Below are positions 17,282 through 26,239 of a DNA stretch of 64,000 bases, one piece after another (the stretch's first letter is position 1; every line of letters begins with the position of its first letter). Source of the DNA: an uncultured Pontibacter sp. (GTDB taxonomy: Bacteria; Bacteroidota; Bacteroidia; Cytophagales; Hymenobacteraceae); contig NZ_CANLMZ010000005.1 of assembly GCF_947492645.1 (NCBI RefSeq), forward strand, positions 62,001 through 126,000, written 5' to 3'. The notes under the pieces were generated by a model. The model did no database searches and was not told the DNA's origin. It was given only the letters and a program-made list of their open reading frames with translations. The position numbers were made by a program, and so were the translations under genes.

Positions 17282-17893
17282 ATGAAGATATTAGCCATTG
17301 GCAGGAACTATGCCGAGCACATTGCAGAACTCAAAAATGAAGTGCCCGACGAACCTGTTATTTTCTTTAAGCCAGACACAGCCATACTTAAAAATAACGA
17401 CCCGTTCTATTACCCGGAATATACAAATGATGTGCACTACGAGGTAGAGCTTTTGCTGCGCATTGGCCGCGAAGGAAAGAACATCGATAAAAAATTTGCT
17501 CATAAATATTATGATGCCATCGGGTTGGGCATAGACTTTACTGCCCGCGACCTGCAAGCAAAGGCAAAAGCCAAAGGCCTACCCTGGACATTAGCCAAAG
17601 GCTTTAACGGCTCCGCACCTATCTCGGAGTTTTTACCGTTAGAGCAGTTCCCCAACCTGCAGGATATTAACTTCAGGCTGGAGGTTAACGGCGACACAAA
17701 ACAGAAAGGCAACTCCCAAATGATGCTTAACTCATTTGACGATATCATTGCCTACATCTCAAAATTTATAACATTAAAAAAAGGCGACATTATTTTTACA
17801 GGCACACCAGAAGGAGTTGGCCCAGTTAAGATAGGAGACAGATTAGAAGGGTATGTTGAAGATAAAAAACTTTTGGATTTCGAAGTTAAATAA
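17282..17893 (+). CDS. Fumarylacetoacetate hydrolase family protein
   Basis: FAH-superfamily protein of 203 aa; the fold is shared by hydrolases, decarboxylases and isomerases of small keto acids. The start is the ATG of MKILAIGRNYAEHIAEL, since that segment is the conserved N terminus of the family; an upstream in-frame ATG at 17252 would add ten atypical residues. Metal ligands are expected in HYEVELLLRIG (near residue 60) and in the following GIDFTARDLQ tract. The C-terminal IIFTGTPEGVGPV is a family signature. The short length fits the YcgM/ApnU-type single-domain group. The last 41 bases overlap the next gene. Confidence 0.88.
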   Translation: MKILAIGRNYAEHIAELKNEVPDEPVIFFKPDTAILKNNDPFYYPEYTNDVHYEVELLLRIGREGKNIDKKFAHKYYDAIGLGIDFTARDLQAKAKAKGLPWTLAKGFNGSAPISEFLPLEQFPNLQDINFRLEVNGDTKQKGNSQMMLNSFDDIIAYISKFITLKKGDIIFTGTPEGVGPVKIGDRLEGYVEDKKLLDFEVK

Positions 17894-19778
17894 GAAGCGG
17901 CTAGCTGCTGCTGCACTTTCATTTTTTGCCACCACAGGCGCTTTTGCACAAACCTTGCCCACTACAGGAGAATTTTTGTTCCCGATAAAACCCGGCGAAC
18001 GCAATTACCTTTCGGGTACGATGGGCGAGATACGCTCTAACCACTTTCATGGTGGCCTGGACATCAAAACAGACCAGCGTGAAGGCTTGCCTGTATATGC
18101 AGCCGCTGATGGCTATGTATCCAGGATAAAGCAGTCTACTTATGGGTATGGCAACATTATCTACATTACGCACCCTACCAACGGGCTGGTAACTACTTAT
18201 GCGCACCTGCGCGAGTTTGCCAAACCCCTGGCAGACCACGTGCTACAAAGGCAGTATGATAGAAAAACGTTTGAACTGGAGCTGTTTCCGGAGCCGGATA
18301 AGTTTCAGGTAAAGCGCGGCGATATTATTGGCTACTCTGGTAACACAGGCGGCTCTGGTGGCCCGCACCTGCACTTTGAGATACGCGATGAGAAGGACCG
18401 CCTTTACAACCCGCTGAAGTATAAATTTGCCGAAGTAATAGACACCACGCCTCCTGATATACACAGTATTGGTATAACACCCCTGAACATACATGCCCGC
18501 GTGAACAATGAGTTTGAGCGCACGGAGTTTAAAACCACAAAGCAAGGAAGCAATTATACTTTAACCGATACCGTGTTTGCCAGCGGAGTTTTAGGGCTGG
18601 AACTGCAGACAAATGACCGTTTGGATGGCGCTACAAATAAAAATGGCACACAAGAGGTAACATTGCTGGTAAACGGTAAACAAGTGTACCAGCATTACAT
18701 AGACCAGGTGCCTTTCGAGTTGTCGCGCCAGGTGTCGCAGCACATTAACTATGACCAATACAAGCGCACCGGCCGCACTTTCCAGAAGGCATTTGTAGAC
18801 AATGGCAACGATTTACCGCTTTACAAGACCAATGGCCGCCAGGGCAGGTTTAACGTGCACCCAGACTCTACCTACCAGGTTAAACTTGTTGCCCGCGACT
18901 CTTACGACAACACTTCTACCCTAAATTTTGTAATACAAGGCAGAAAGCCGGCTTTCACACAGTCAATGTCGAAAACGGTTAAAAAACCTGCCTTAAGGTA
19001 CGAGATTGTAGGCAATATACTCAAAGTAAGTGCTACCGACACCAGCTCTACACCGCAGAACATAGAGCTTTACATGGGCGGCAAAGCGCTTATACTTGTA
19101 CCTAGCTATGTTAAAAACTCGGCAGGTATTGGCCTCTACGACCTACGCGCAGGCGCTCCGGATTCTATTAGATTCTGTGGTGTTTCGTCTGCGCTGGGTG
19201 CCGAGCAAGTGGTACCGCCTGCAACAGATTTCACTTTTACAAACAAGTTTGCCAAAGTGCAGTTTAACAAAGCATCACTTTACGACACATTATACTTTGA
19301 AACAAAGCTGGAGGGTGATGTTTATACTTTCGGCGATTACTTTACGCCATTGCACCAGGCTATACAGGTTACTATAACGCCTCCGAATGTGATAAAAGAC
19401 AAGACAAAGGCAGCAGTATACTTCTTAGGCACAGGCCGTGGGCGTGGCTACACCGGCGGCAGGTGGGATGGCAACAGCATAACCTTCAGCACCAGGAACA
19501 TGGGCAAGTTTAAAGTACTTGAAGATGTAAAAGCCCCTACTATTAAGCTGCTGGGCAAAAGCAAGGAGCAGATCAGGTTTAAGATTGGCGATGATTTATC
19601 GGGTATAGCCTCGTTTAACGCCTATATAAACGGTGAGTGGCTGCTGATGAAGTATGAGCACAAACAGGCGCTTATTTACTCAGAAAAACTGGATAAAAGT
19701 GTACCTTTGTCCGGTGAAGTAGTTTTGAAGGTGAAGGACATTGCTGGCAACGAAGCCACTTTTACAACAACAATCTGA
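17853..19778 (+). CDS. M23 family metallopeptidase (LytM domain)
   Basis: Exported peptidoglycan endopeptidase-type protein of 641 aa. A signal peptide ends at AAAALSFFATTGAFAQ near residue 33. The LytM domain (residues 60-185) has zinc ligands in HFHGGLDIKT near 64-73 and HLHFEIRDE near 170-178, so it is probably active. The remaining 440 residues are beta-rich with no domain I recognise and could bind the wall or a partner. The start codon overlaps the previous hydrolase by 41 bases, so translation may be coupled. The peroxiredoxin gene follows after 10 nt. Confidence 0.9.
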   Translation: MLKIKNFWISKLNKKRLAAAALSFFATTGAFAQTLPTTGEFLFPIKPGERNYLSGTMGEIRSNHFHGGLDIKTDQREGLPVYAAADGYVSRIKQSTYGYGNIIYITHPTNGLVTTYAHLREFAKPLADHVLQRQYDRKTFELELFPEPDKFQVKRGDIIGYSGNTGGSGGPHLHFEIRDEKDRLYNPLKYKFAEVIDTTPPDIHSIGITPLNIHARVNNEFERTEFKTTKQGSNYTLTDTVFASGVLGLELQTNDRLDGATNKNGTQEVTLLVNGKQVYQHYIDQVPFELSRQVSQHINYDQYKRTGRTFQKAFVDNGNDLPLYKTNGRQGRFNVHPDSTYQVKLVARDSYDNTSTLNFVIQGRKPAFTQSMSKTVKKPALRYEIVGNILKVSATDTSSTPQNIELYMGGKALILVPSYVKNSAGIGLYDLRAGAPDSIRFCGVSSALGAEQVVPPATDFTFTNKFAKVQFNKASLYDTLYFETKLEGDVYTFGDYFTPLHQAIQVTITPPNVIKDKTKAAVYFLGTGRGRGYTGGRWDGNSITFSTRNMGKFKVLEDVKAPTIKLLGKSKEQIRFKIGDDLSGIASFNAYINGEWLLMKYEHKQALIYSEKLDKSVPLSGEVVLKVKDIAGNEATFTTTI

Positions 19779-19788
19779 TAACGAAACC

Positions 19789-20238
19789 ATGGCGTTAAAC
19801 ATAGGCGACAAAGCCCCTGCGTTTGAAGGCAAAGACCAACACGGCAACACCGTTAAACTTAGCGATTACCTTGGCAAAAAAGTAGTTTTATACTTTTACC
19901 CGAAGGACAATACTCCCGGCTGCACCGCCCAGTCCTGTAACCTCCGTGATAATTACAGCGAGCTGCAGCAACAAGGCTACGAGGTAATTGGCGTAAGCAT
20001 AGACGGCGAGAAATCGCACCAGAACTTTATCAGCAAGTATGAGCTCCCCTTTACGCTGCTAGCAGACACCGATAAACAGATTGTAGAGCAGTTCGGGGTT
20101 TGGCAGGAGAAATCGATGTATGGCCGGAAGTATATGGGCACCATGCGCTATACTTATATAATAGATGAGAACGGCACTATACAGGACATCATCACAAAAG
20201 TAAAGACAAGCGACCACGCCAAACAGATTCTGAAGTAA
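19789..20238 (+). CDS. bcp: Thioredoxin-dependent peroxiredoxin (BCP type)
   Basis: Thiol peroxidase that reduces hydrogen peroxide and organic peroxides in the cytoplasm. Start is the ATG of MALNIGDKAPAFEG, the normal N terminus; a frame extension upstream overlaps the M23 gene. The peroxidatic Cys is in DNTPGCTAQSCNLRD near residue 44, and the second Cys five residues later is the usual resolving Cys of the atypical two-Cys BCP group. Length 149 aa is standard. It follows the M23 gene by 10 nt. Confidence 0.95.
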   Translation: MALNIGDKAPAFEGKDQHGNTVKLSDYLGKKVVLYFYPKDNTPGCTAQSCNLRDNYSELQQQGYEVIGVSIDGEKSHQNFISKYELPFTLLADTDKQIVEQFGVWQEKSMYGRKYMGTMRYTYIIDENGTIQDIITKVKTSDHAKQILK

Positions 20239-20244
20239 CAACGA

Positions 20245-20276
20245 GCGCAGCTGTCCTTACGGGCAGCTGCGCTTTT
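20245..20276 (+). terminator. Terminator of bcp
   Basis: Stem GCGCAGCTG (20245-20253) with CAGCTGCGC (20264-20272), then TTTT; directly after the bcp stop. Confidence 0.75.
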
Positions 20277-20400
20277 CGTATCACATGTACAAGGTTTTAT
20301 ACTTAAAGTCGGCAACAGCATTACATTTACCCGGCCAGCGTATAACGTATAAAGCATTGAAGCAGGAGTAAAACAATTTAACATACAACCATTAAATACC

Positions 20401-21258
20401 GTGAATCCACACAACAAGAGCATTGAAGAGCTAAAAGAGATTGCAGCACAGGTTCGCCGCGATATTGTACGCATGGTGCATGCCGTAAACTCGGGCCATC
20501 CGGGTGGCTCGCTGGGCTGTACAGATTATTTTGTGTCGCTGTACTTTAAAGTAATGAATTACAGCACAGATTTTAAGATGGATGGCAAAGGCGAAGACCT
20601 TTTCTTCCTTTCAAACGGCCACATCTCCCCGGTTTGGTACAGCACTTTAGCGCGCGCAGGCTTCTTTGAAGTAAAAGAACTAGCTACGTTCCGTAAAATC
20701 AACTCAAGGCTGCAGGGCCACCCGGCAACTGAGGAAGGCTTAGAAGGCATCCGTATCGCATCGGGCTCGCTTGGGCAAGGCTTATCTGTTGCCTTGGGCG
20801 CTGCTCAAACAAAAAAACTGAACAACGACAACAGCCTTGTTTATGTATTGATGGGTGACGGTGAAGTAGAAGAAGGCCAGGTTTGGGAAGCTGCCATGTA
20901 TGCTGCACATCACAAAATTGACAACGTAATTGCCACTATCGACAGAAACGGCCAGCAAATAGACGGCTCTACAAACGAGGTAATGGGCTTAGGCGACCTG
21001 AAAGCTAAATTTGAAGCATTCGGCTGGCATGTGATAGAGGCTAACGGCAACAATTTTGAAACGCTGTTACCAGCGCTTGATGAGGCAAAGAAAAGCTCAG
21101 GCCACGGAAAACCAGTTCTTATGCTGATGGATACAGAAATGGGTTACGGGGTAGACTTTATGATGGGATCGCACAAGTGGCATGGCGTTGCACCAAACGA
21201 CGAGCAGCTGCAAATTGCCCTGCAGCAGTTAGCTGTACAGCAAGCTTCTGACTATTAA
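20401..21258 (+). CDS. Transketolase, N-terminal subunit
   Basis: Thiamine-diphosphate-binding half of a split transketolase (non-oxidative pentose phosphate pathway), 285 aa. It starts with GTG. Landmarks are HAVNSGHPGGSLGCTDYF near residues 28-45, the HGHPATEEGLEG-like loop, and the ThDP/metal motif GDGEVEEGQVWEAAMYA near residue 150. The C-terminal partner lies at 22776-23732, but a VWA gene sits between them, which is unusual. Confidence 0.95.
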   Translation: MNPHNKSIEELKEIAAQVRRDIVRMVHAVNSGHPGGSLGCTDYFVSLYFKVMNYSTDFKMDGKGEDLFFLSNGHISPVWYSTLARAGFFEVKELATFRKINSRLQGHPATEEGLEGIRIASGSLGQGLSVALGAAQTKKLNNDNSLVYVLMGDGEVEEGQVWEAAMYAAHHKIDNVIATIDRNGQQIDGSTNEVMGLGDLKAKFEAFGWHVIEANGNNFETLLPALDEAKKSSGHGKPVLMLMDTEMGYGVDFMMGSHKWHGVAPNDEQLQIALQQLAVQQASDY

Positions 21259-21308
21259 TATACCTATAGTATAAATTGCCTTTGCTTACGCGATTAGCTT
21301 GATACTGG

Positions 21309-22703
21309 ATGTTTAACTGGTGCAAACCTTTGGCAGTACTGCTTGTCTTGCTGATTTTATCGGCAGGCGGGGCAGCTATTGCCCAGGAGAAAAAGCAGCA
21401 GCCTAAAACACGCATCCTTTTCTTGCTTGATGCTTCGGGAAGTATGCTGGCCAAGTGGGAAGACAGCGATCGCATGAGCGTTGCTAAAAACCTGCTGGCC
21501 CACCTTGTGGATTCTCTGGAAAGTTACGATAATGTGGAGGTAGCACTACGGGTATACGGTCACCAGTTTGGGCGTGAGCGCAACGACTGCAAAGACACTA
21601 AGCTGGAAGTGCCCTTTACACCGGAGAATAACAGCAACGCTATCCGTAAAAAGCTGGAGCAGATAGTACCGCGCGGCAACACGCCTATTACCTACTCGCT
21701 ACAGCAAACAGCAAATGATTTTCCGGCTGATAAAGCCAGGAACGTCATTATTCTGATTACTGATGGCTTGGAGTCTTGCGGCGGCGACCCATGTGCTGTT
21801 TCGCTGGCATTGCAAAAGAACCGGATTTTTCTGAGGCCTTTTGTAATTGGCATAGGCATAGATCCCCAGTACGAGCAGCAGTTAAGTTGCATTGGCCAGT
21901 ACTTTAATGCTGCCGATGTAAAAACCTTTGAAAATGTTCTGACGGAAATCGTGACGCAAACACTTAGCGAGACAACCGTGAGCGTGGAACTGTTGGACGA
22001 ACAAAACCGACCGGTAGAAACCAACTTGAACATGACCTTTGTAAACGCTGTAACAGGCAGCACAGAGTATAACTTCGTGCATTACAAAGACAGCAAAGGA
22101 AAAGCAGATGTGCTGGAAATTGATGCGCTTGTACCCTACAACCTGGTAGTAAACACAACGCCTGTTGTAGTGGAAAAGAACCTGCAAATCAAGCCGGGTA
22201 AGCATAATGTTATCAGGGTAAAATCTCCCCAGGGCGAGTTATACTTACGCCAGGATGGCCCCTCCCCTTACGGAACTCTGATGGCTATCGTAAGACAGCA
22301 TGGCTCGGACCAAACCCTGCATGTACAGGCTTTTGGCAACAGGCATAAGTACCTTACCGGAAAGTATGATCTGGAGATACTCACGCTGCCTCGCATCTAT
22401 CTTGAAGGTGCACAGGTAAAACAGGGAGAGGCCAATACCATTACTATTCCACCGCCGGGGCAACTGGCTATACCCTCGCAAATGCAGGGATATGGCAGCA
22501 TTTACGAAGTTGACGAAGCAGGCAGGCAAAGCTGGGTGTGTAATTTACCCGAAGACAACAGCAGAGTAACCGTGGCCTTACAGCCCGGCAAGTATAGATT
22601 AGTTTACCGCATGAAATCTGCCCAGGCAAGTAAATTTACTGATGTACAGGATTTTACGATCAGGTCTGGGGCAACAACAAACGTTAAAATTTTCAATAGA
22701 TAA
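21309..22703 (+). CDS. VWA domain-containing exported protein
   Basis: Secreted or periplasmic von Willebrand factor A protein of 464 aa. The signal peptide covers residues 1-25 (ends GGAAIAQ). The metal-ion-dependent adhesion site is seen as FLLDASGSM near residues 36-44, with the later Thr in GNTPITYSL near 124 and Asp in ILITDGLESC near 150. Cys pairs (NDCKD, ESCGGDPC, LSCIG) could form disulfides. The last 240 residues are beta-rich. It lies 50 nt after the first transketolase half and about 70 nt before the second, so it probably shares their transcript. Ligand unknown. Confidence 0.88.
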   Translation: MFNWCKPLAVLLVLLILSAGGAAIAQEKKQQPKTRILFLLDASGSMLAKWEDSDRMSVAKNLLAHLVDSLESYDNVEVALRVYGHQFGRERNDCKDTKLEVPFTPENNSNAIRKKLEQIVPRGNTPITYSLQQTANDFPADKARNVIILITDGLESCGGDPCAVSLALQKNRIFLRPFVIGIGIDPQYEQQLSCIGQYFNAADVKTFENVLTEIVTQTLSETTVSVELLDEQNRPVETNLNMTFVNAVTGSTEYNFVHYKDSKGKADVLEIDALVPYNLVVNTTPVVVEKNLQIKPGKHNVIRVKSPQGELYLRQDGPSPYGTLMAIVRQHGSDQTLHVQAFGNRHKYLTGKYDLEILTLPRIYLEGAQVKQGEANTITIPPPGQLAIPSQMQGYGSIYEVDEAGRQSWVCNLPEDNSRVTVALQPGKYRLVYRMKSAQASKFTDVQDFTIRSGATTNVKIFNR

Positions 22704-22775
22704 AGAAACATGCATGGCTCCTATAGCGCTACATTATGCCGAGCGGAACCTGCAAACTAAAGCCAAAACATACAA

Positions 22776-23732
22776 ATGAAAGAGTACACCTTTTCAGAGA
22801 AAAAAGACACACGCTCAGGCTTCGGTGCCGGACTGCATGAGTTAGGTAAAAGCAACCCGGAAGTAGTAGCCCTTTGCGCCGACCTTACCGGATCGCTTAA
22901 AATGGATGCCTTTAAAAAAGACTTTCCGGAGCGTTTCTACCAAGTGGGTATTGCAGAGGCTAACATGATGGGCCTTGCCGCAGGTATGACCATTGGTGGC
23001 AAGATTCCGTTTACCGGCACGTTTGCCAACTTCTCTACGGGCCGCGTTTACGACCAGATCCGTCAGTCGATTGCGTACTCTGGCAAAAACGTAAAAATAT
23101 GTGCTTCGCATGCAGGCCTAACGCTTGGCGAGGACGGTGCAACCCACCAGATACTCGAAGACATCGGCATGATGAAAATGCTACCGCACATGACCGTAAT
23201 CAACCCATGCGACTTTAACCAGACAAAAGCTGCCACTATTGCTATTGCCGAGTATGAAGGTCCGGTATACCTGCGTTTTGGCCGTCCGTCGGTTCCTAAC
23301 TTTACGCCTGCCGACCAGAAGTTTGAGATCGGTAAAGCTGTGATGTTGAACGAAGGTACAGACGTTACTATTATAGCGACAGGCCATTTGGTATGGAAAG
23401 CCATACTTGCCGGTAAAATGCTGGCAGATAAAGGCATCTCTGCAGAGGTGATGAACATCCACACTATCAAGCCGCTTGATAACGAAGCTGTACTGGCATC
23501 TGTTCGCAAAACAAAATGCGTAGTTACTGCCGAAGAGCACAACCGCTTTGGTGGCCTTGGCGATAGCGTGGCACAGGTATTGGCTACTAACTTTCCGGCT
23601 CCGCAAGAGTATGTAGCCACCAACGATACCTTTGGCGAGTCTGGCACACCAGAAGAACTGATGGTGAAGTATGGCTTAACAGAGAATGACATTGTTGCAG
23701 CCGCAGAACGCGCTATGAGCAGAAAGCAGTAA
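22776..23732 (+). CDS. Transketolase, C-terminal subunit
   Basis: Second half of the split transketolase, 318 aa, holding the pyrimidine-binding and C-terminal domains. Motifs are [15 protein letters not shown] near residue 60 with the catalytic Glu, [16 protein letters not shown] near 90, and [16 protein letters not shown] near 110. It must pair with the N-terminal subunit at 20401-21258. A terminator follows. Confidence 0.95.
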   Translation: MKEYTFSEKKDTRSGFGAGLHELGKSNPEVVALCADLTGSLKMDAFKKDFPERFYQVGIAEANMMGLAAGMTIGGKIPFTGTFANFSTGRVYDQIRQSIAYSGKNVKICASHAGLTLGEDGATHQILEDIGMMKMLPHMTVINPCDFNQTKAATIAIAEYEGPVYLRFGRPSVPNFTPADQKFEIGKAVMLNEGTDVTIIATGHLVWKAILAGKMLADKGISAEVMNIHTIKPLDNEAVLASVRKTKCVVTAEEHNRFGGLGDSVAQVLATNFPAPQEYVATNDTFGESGTPEELMVKYGLTENDIVAAAERAMSRKQ

Positions 23733-23752
23733 CGCGATTAATTTTATACTAT

Positions 23753-23793
23753 AAAATAGAGGGTGGTACATCGTTATCTCCCTCTATTTTTTT
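23753..23793 (+). terminator. Terminator of the transketolase operon
   Basis: Stem AAAATAGAGGG (23753-23763) with CCCTCTATTTT (23780-23790), then a T-run. Confidence 0.85.
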
Positions 23794-23865
23794 ATACTTG
23801 CTATCTTAACTTATAGCCACTGCCAAAGCAGCGTACACCATCTGCCGCTTGCACCTTACTAACCT

Positions 23866-24405
23866 GTGGAAGACAAAGAGATTTTAGACAAATTCTCCAA
23901 CCCCGAAAGCCAGAACATGGCCTTTAACCAACTTGTGCGCAAGTACCAGCAGAAGATCTACTGGCACATCCGCAAGATGGTGATAGACCATGACGATTCG
24001 GACGACCTCACGCAGGAAGTATTTGTGAAAGTATGGAAGAACCTCGGCAATTTCAGGCAGGATGCCCAGCTTTATACCTGGATTTACCGTATTGCCACAA
24101 ACGAGTGCCTTACCTTTTTGACAAATAAGAAGAAACGCTTCTTTTTACCGATACACGATGTTGCCGCCGAGCTGGCAGAAAAGATAGACACCTCTCCTGA
24201 CATATCCGGGGATGAAATACAGCTTAAGCTTCAGAAGGCCTTGCTCCGGCTACCCGATAAACAGCGCCTGGTCTTTAATATGAAGTATTACGATGAGATG
24301 AAGTACGAGGAAATCTCTGAGATTTTAGGCACATCGGTAGGTGCTTTAAAGACATCTTATCATCTGGCAGTAAAAAAAATAGAAGAATTTATTAAACGGG
24401 ATTAA
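23866..24405 (+). CDS. RNA polymerase sigma factor, ECF type
   Basis: Extracytoplasmic-function sigma-70 factor of 179 aa that would direct RNA polymerase to a small regulon. It starts with GTG. Region 2 covers about residues 20-90 (FNQLVRKYQQKIYWHIRKMV, DLTQEVFVKVWKNL, YTWIYRIATNECL). Region 4 covers 118-175 (LLRLPDKQRLVFNMKYYDEM, YEEISEILGTSVGALKTSYH). Two small envelope-type genes follow in the same direction, as expected for a sigma/anti-sigma operon. Confidence 0.94.
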   Translation: MEDKEILDKFSNPESQNMAFNQLVRKYQQKIYWHIRKMVIDHDDSDDLTQEVFVKVWKNLGNFRQDAQLYTWIYRIATNECLTFLTNKKKRFFLPIHDVAAELAEKIDTSPDISGDEIQLKLQKALLRLPDKQRLVFNMKYYDEMKYEEISEILGTSVGALKTSYHLAVKKIEEFIKRD

Positions 24406-24440
24406 ACTTTAGCGCGAGTTCTCTATCTAACCACTAGAGT

Positions 24441-24884
24441 ATGAATAAAATGAAAGAGGATTTTAAACTGGATAGCCTTCCAAAGCACAATGTGTACCAG
24501 GTACCGGAGCATTACTTCGACCGCCTGCCCACGCGTGTGATGGAACGTACCACAGCAGCTGAAAAGCATATACCCGCCTGGCAGCAAGGCCTTTGGGTAT
24601 CTTTACGCGCAGTTGCTGCACCATTGGTGTTGCTTCTGGTTTTTGTGGGGGTATTCTTTTTTAACGTGCAGGACCAAGACAAAGACGAATTTGCAGCCGT
24701 GCAGCCTTTGGCTGAGCAGGAAATACTGGACTATCTGCACTATAACGAAGATTTGGAAACAGCTGACTTTGCCGAGTTAAGTTACCTGACGAAACAAGAG
24801 TTTACGTCCGATTTTTTGAACATTAGCTCTACGGCAGCCGAAGCGGAACTGGAGTACTACCACATACGAAACATCGAAGAATAA
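24441..24884 (+). CDS. Single-pass membrane protein, probable anti-sigma factor
   Basis: Protein of 147 aa without a recognised domain. Residues 1-50 would be cytoplasmic, followed by one membrane segment (AAPLVLLLVFVGVFFFNV, about residues 54-71) and an acidic periplasmic part. That topology and the position 35 nt after the ECF sigma gene suggest an anti-sigma factor, though no zinc or ASD motif is visible. It is 7 nt from the next gene. The role is inference from context. Confidence 0.7.
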   Translation: MNKMKEDFKLDSLPKHNVYQVPEHYFDRLPTRVMERTTAAEKHIPAWQQGLWVSLRAVAAPLVLLLVFVGVFFFNVQDQDKDEFAAVQPLAEQEILDYLHYNEDLETADFAELSYLTKQEFTSDFLNISSTAAEAELEYYHIRNIEE

Positions 24885-24891
24885 CTCACCC

Positions 24892-25329
24892 ATGAAACGA
24901 TTTTTTATACTTATACTTTTCTGTGCATTTGCCTTAGGCAGTTCTAGTGCAATTGCCCAGGAGCGTAACGAAAACATAGAAGCGGCCAAGGTTGCTTACC
25001 TTACCGACAAGGTGGAATTGACTGCAGAACAAGCGCAGAAATTCTGGCCCGTATACAACGAGTACGAAGCAAAACGCCGCGACTTGATGAAGGGCTATCG
25101 TAGCGGCTACCGTAAGAACCTGGACGATATGAGTGAGCAGGAGGCTAAGGCAAGAATTGATGAGATGTTTGATACAAGAGATAGAGAACTGGCACTTGAG
25201 AAGGAGTACGCAGCCCGTTATCAGCGCATCATCTCTACCAAACAGCTGATCAGGCTTTACCGCGCAGAACGAGACTTTACTAAGTTGCTATTAAAGAAAC
25301 TGGATAACAGCAGAGCAGCAAATAAATAA
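24892..25329 (+). CDS. Periplasmic helical protein, Spy/CpxP-like
   Basis: Exported protein of 145 aa: signal peptide 1-22 ending SSAIAQ, then an all-helical, charged body. The tract VELTAEQAQKFWPVYNEYEAKRR near residues 42-64 resembles the LTxxQ helices of Spy/CpxP periplasmic chaperones. It is the last gene of the ECF sigma operon, so it may sense or buffer envelope stress for that sigma factor. Family call is tentative because the second LTxxQ motif is not clear. Confidence 0.7.
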   Translation: MKRFFILILFCAFALGSSSAIAQERNENIEAAKVAYLTDKVELTAEQAQKFWPVYNEYEAKRRDLMKGYRSGYRKNLDDMSEQEAKARIDEMFDTRDRELALEKEYAARYQRIISTKQLIRLYRAERDFTKLLLKKLDNSRAANK

Positions 25330-25350
25330 AATCAATTGGCTAAAGTTGAT

Positions 25351-25387
25351 AAAAGAGAGGCGCCCTTAGTTGGCGCCTTCTCTTTTT
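25351..25387. terminator. Terminator between the ECF operon and pepE
   Basis: Stem AAAAGAGA-GGCGCC with GGCGCC-T-TCTCTTTT (one bulge), loop CTTAGTT, then TTT. The flanking genes converge, so it may act both ways. Confidence 0.8.
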
Positions 25388-25395
25388 CAGACAGT

Positions 25396-26115
25396 TTAAT
25401 ACGCTTCTAATAAGAAGCCAATGTCATCACCGGGGTTAAATTCCAACGGCTTTTCAGCTTGCAGGAATATGCGGGCAGAGAGTGGCCCTTTAAGTGAGAT
25501 CTTATCACCTATAACACGCAGCATACTTCCTTCGCGCAGGCCAACAACTGGTTGCCGGTTTAAGTAATGGAATTCTGCAATGCGGGTTTCGCGGGTTTCC
25601 CCCATGTGGGTAGAGCCTTCAATTGGGTCCAGGTAATGAGGGTTGATGTTAAAAGGAACCAACTGCAAAGCGTCAAAAGATTTTACATGCACAATTGGCA
25701 TATCGTTGGTGGTGCCGATGGTTTTTCCTGCCACATTTGTACCAGCGCTTGTGCCCATGTAAGGCATTCCTTTCTTAACCCGTTCTTGTATTGGCTTTAT
25801 AAGTTGGTTGTTGTATAGGTTTTTAAGTAACTGGAAGGTGTTGCCGCCGCCAATAAAAACAGCTTCTGCCTCCTGAACCGCTTTAACCGGATCGCTATAC
25901 TCGTGTATTCCTGAAACGTTAAAGCCCCAGGGCTCCATTGCCGCTTTTACCTTGGCAGTATAATCAGCATGGGAAATTCCGCCCGGGCGGGCATAAGGTA
26001 TAAATAAGACGGCGGACTTTCCGTCCAGTAACTCCAGAATATTATCTTTGGCATGCTCCAGGTATCCGGTGCCATGCGTTGTAGAGGTGCTTATTAAAAG
26101 TAGATTTCTGCTCAT
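25396..26115 (-). CDS. pepE: Dipeptidase E (peptidase S51)
   Basis: Cytoplasmic serine peptidase that cleaves Asp-X dipeptides. The nucleophile is the Ser of MGTSAGTNVAG near residue 122, and upstream FIGGGNTFQLLKNL near 85-98 is the conserved Gly-rich strand. The catalytic region also contains NDMPIVHVKSFDALQLVPFNINPHYLD. Start taken as the ATG of MSRNLLLISTS; an earlier in-frame TTG adds two residues. TAACTTTG (complement of 26119-26126) is only about 4 nt upstream of that ATG, so the message may be nearly leaderless. Length 239 aa is normal. Confidence 0.92.
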   Translation of the reverse strand: MSRNLLLISTSTTHGTGYLEHAKDNILELLDGKSAVLFIPYARPGGISHADYTAKVKAAMEPWGFNVSGIHEYSDPVKAVQEAEAVFIGGGNTFQLLKNLYNNQLIKPIQERVKKGMPYMGTSAGTNVAGKTIGTTNDMPIVHVKSFDALQLVPFNINPHYLDPIEGSTHMGETRETRIAEFHYLNRQPVVGLREGSMLRVIGDKISLKGPLSARIFLQAEKPLEFNPGDDIGFLLEAY

Positions 26116-26239
26116 GTCCAAAGTTAAAAAATTTTAAACGCGCGCGTATCATCATACCTTAACCTTGCAGCATTAATGAGCAAATCAGTAAAGTATAAAT
26201 TTTTAAACTAGGCGGTAAACCCAAAGGAGCACATTACGC

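Noticed and set aside
17047..17298. 83-codon minus-strand open frame upstream of the hydrolase gene
   Set aside because: It overlaps the hydrolase start, has no motif and covers the promoter region; most likely chance.
6407..17893. Complete tyrosine/homogentisate pathway from hppD and the FAH-family gene
   Set aside because: The genes are about 10 kb apart, homogentisate dioxygenase is absent, and the FAH-family protein is of the short single-domain type with other possible substrates.
23063..23692. 209-codon frame antisense to the transketolase C-terminal subunit
   Set aside because: Complete overlap with a strong gene and no recognisable family features.
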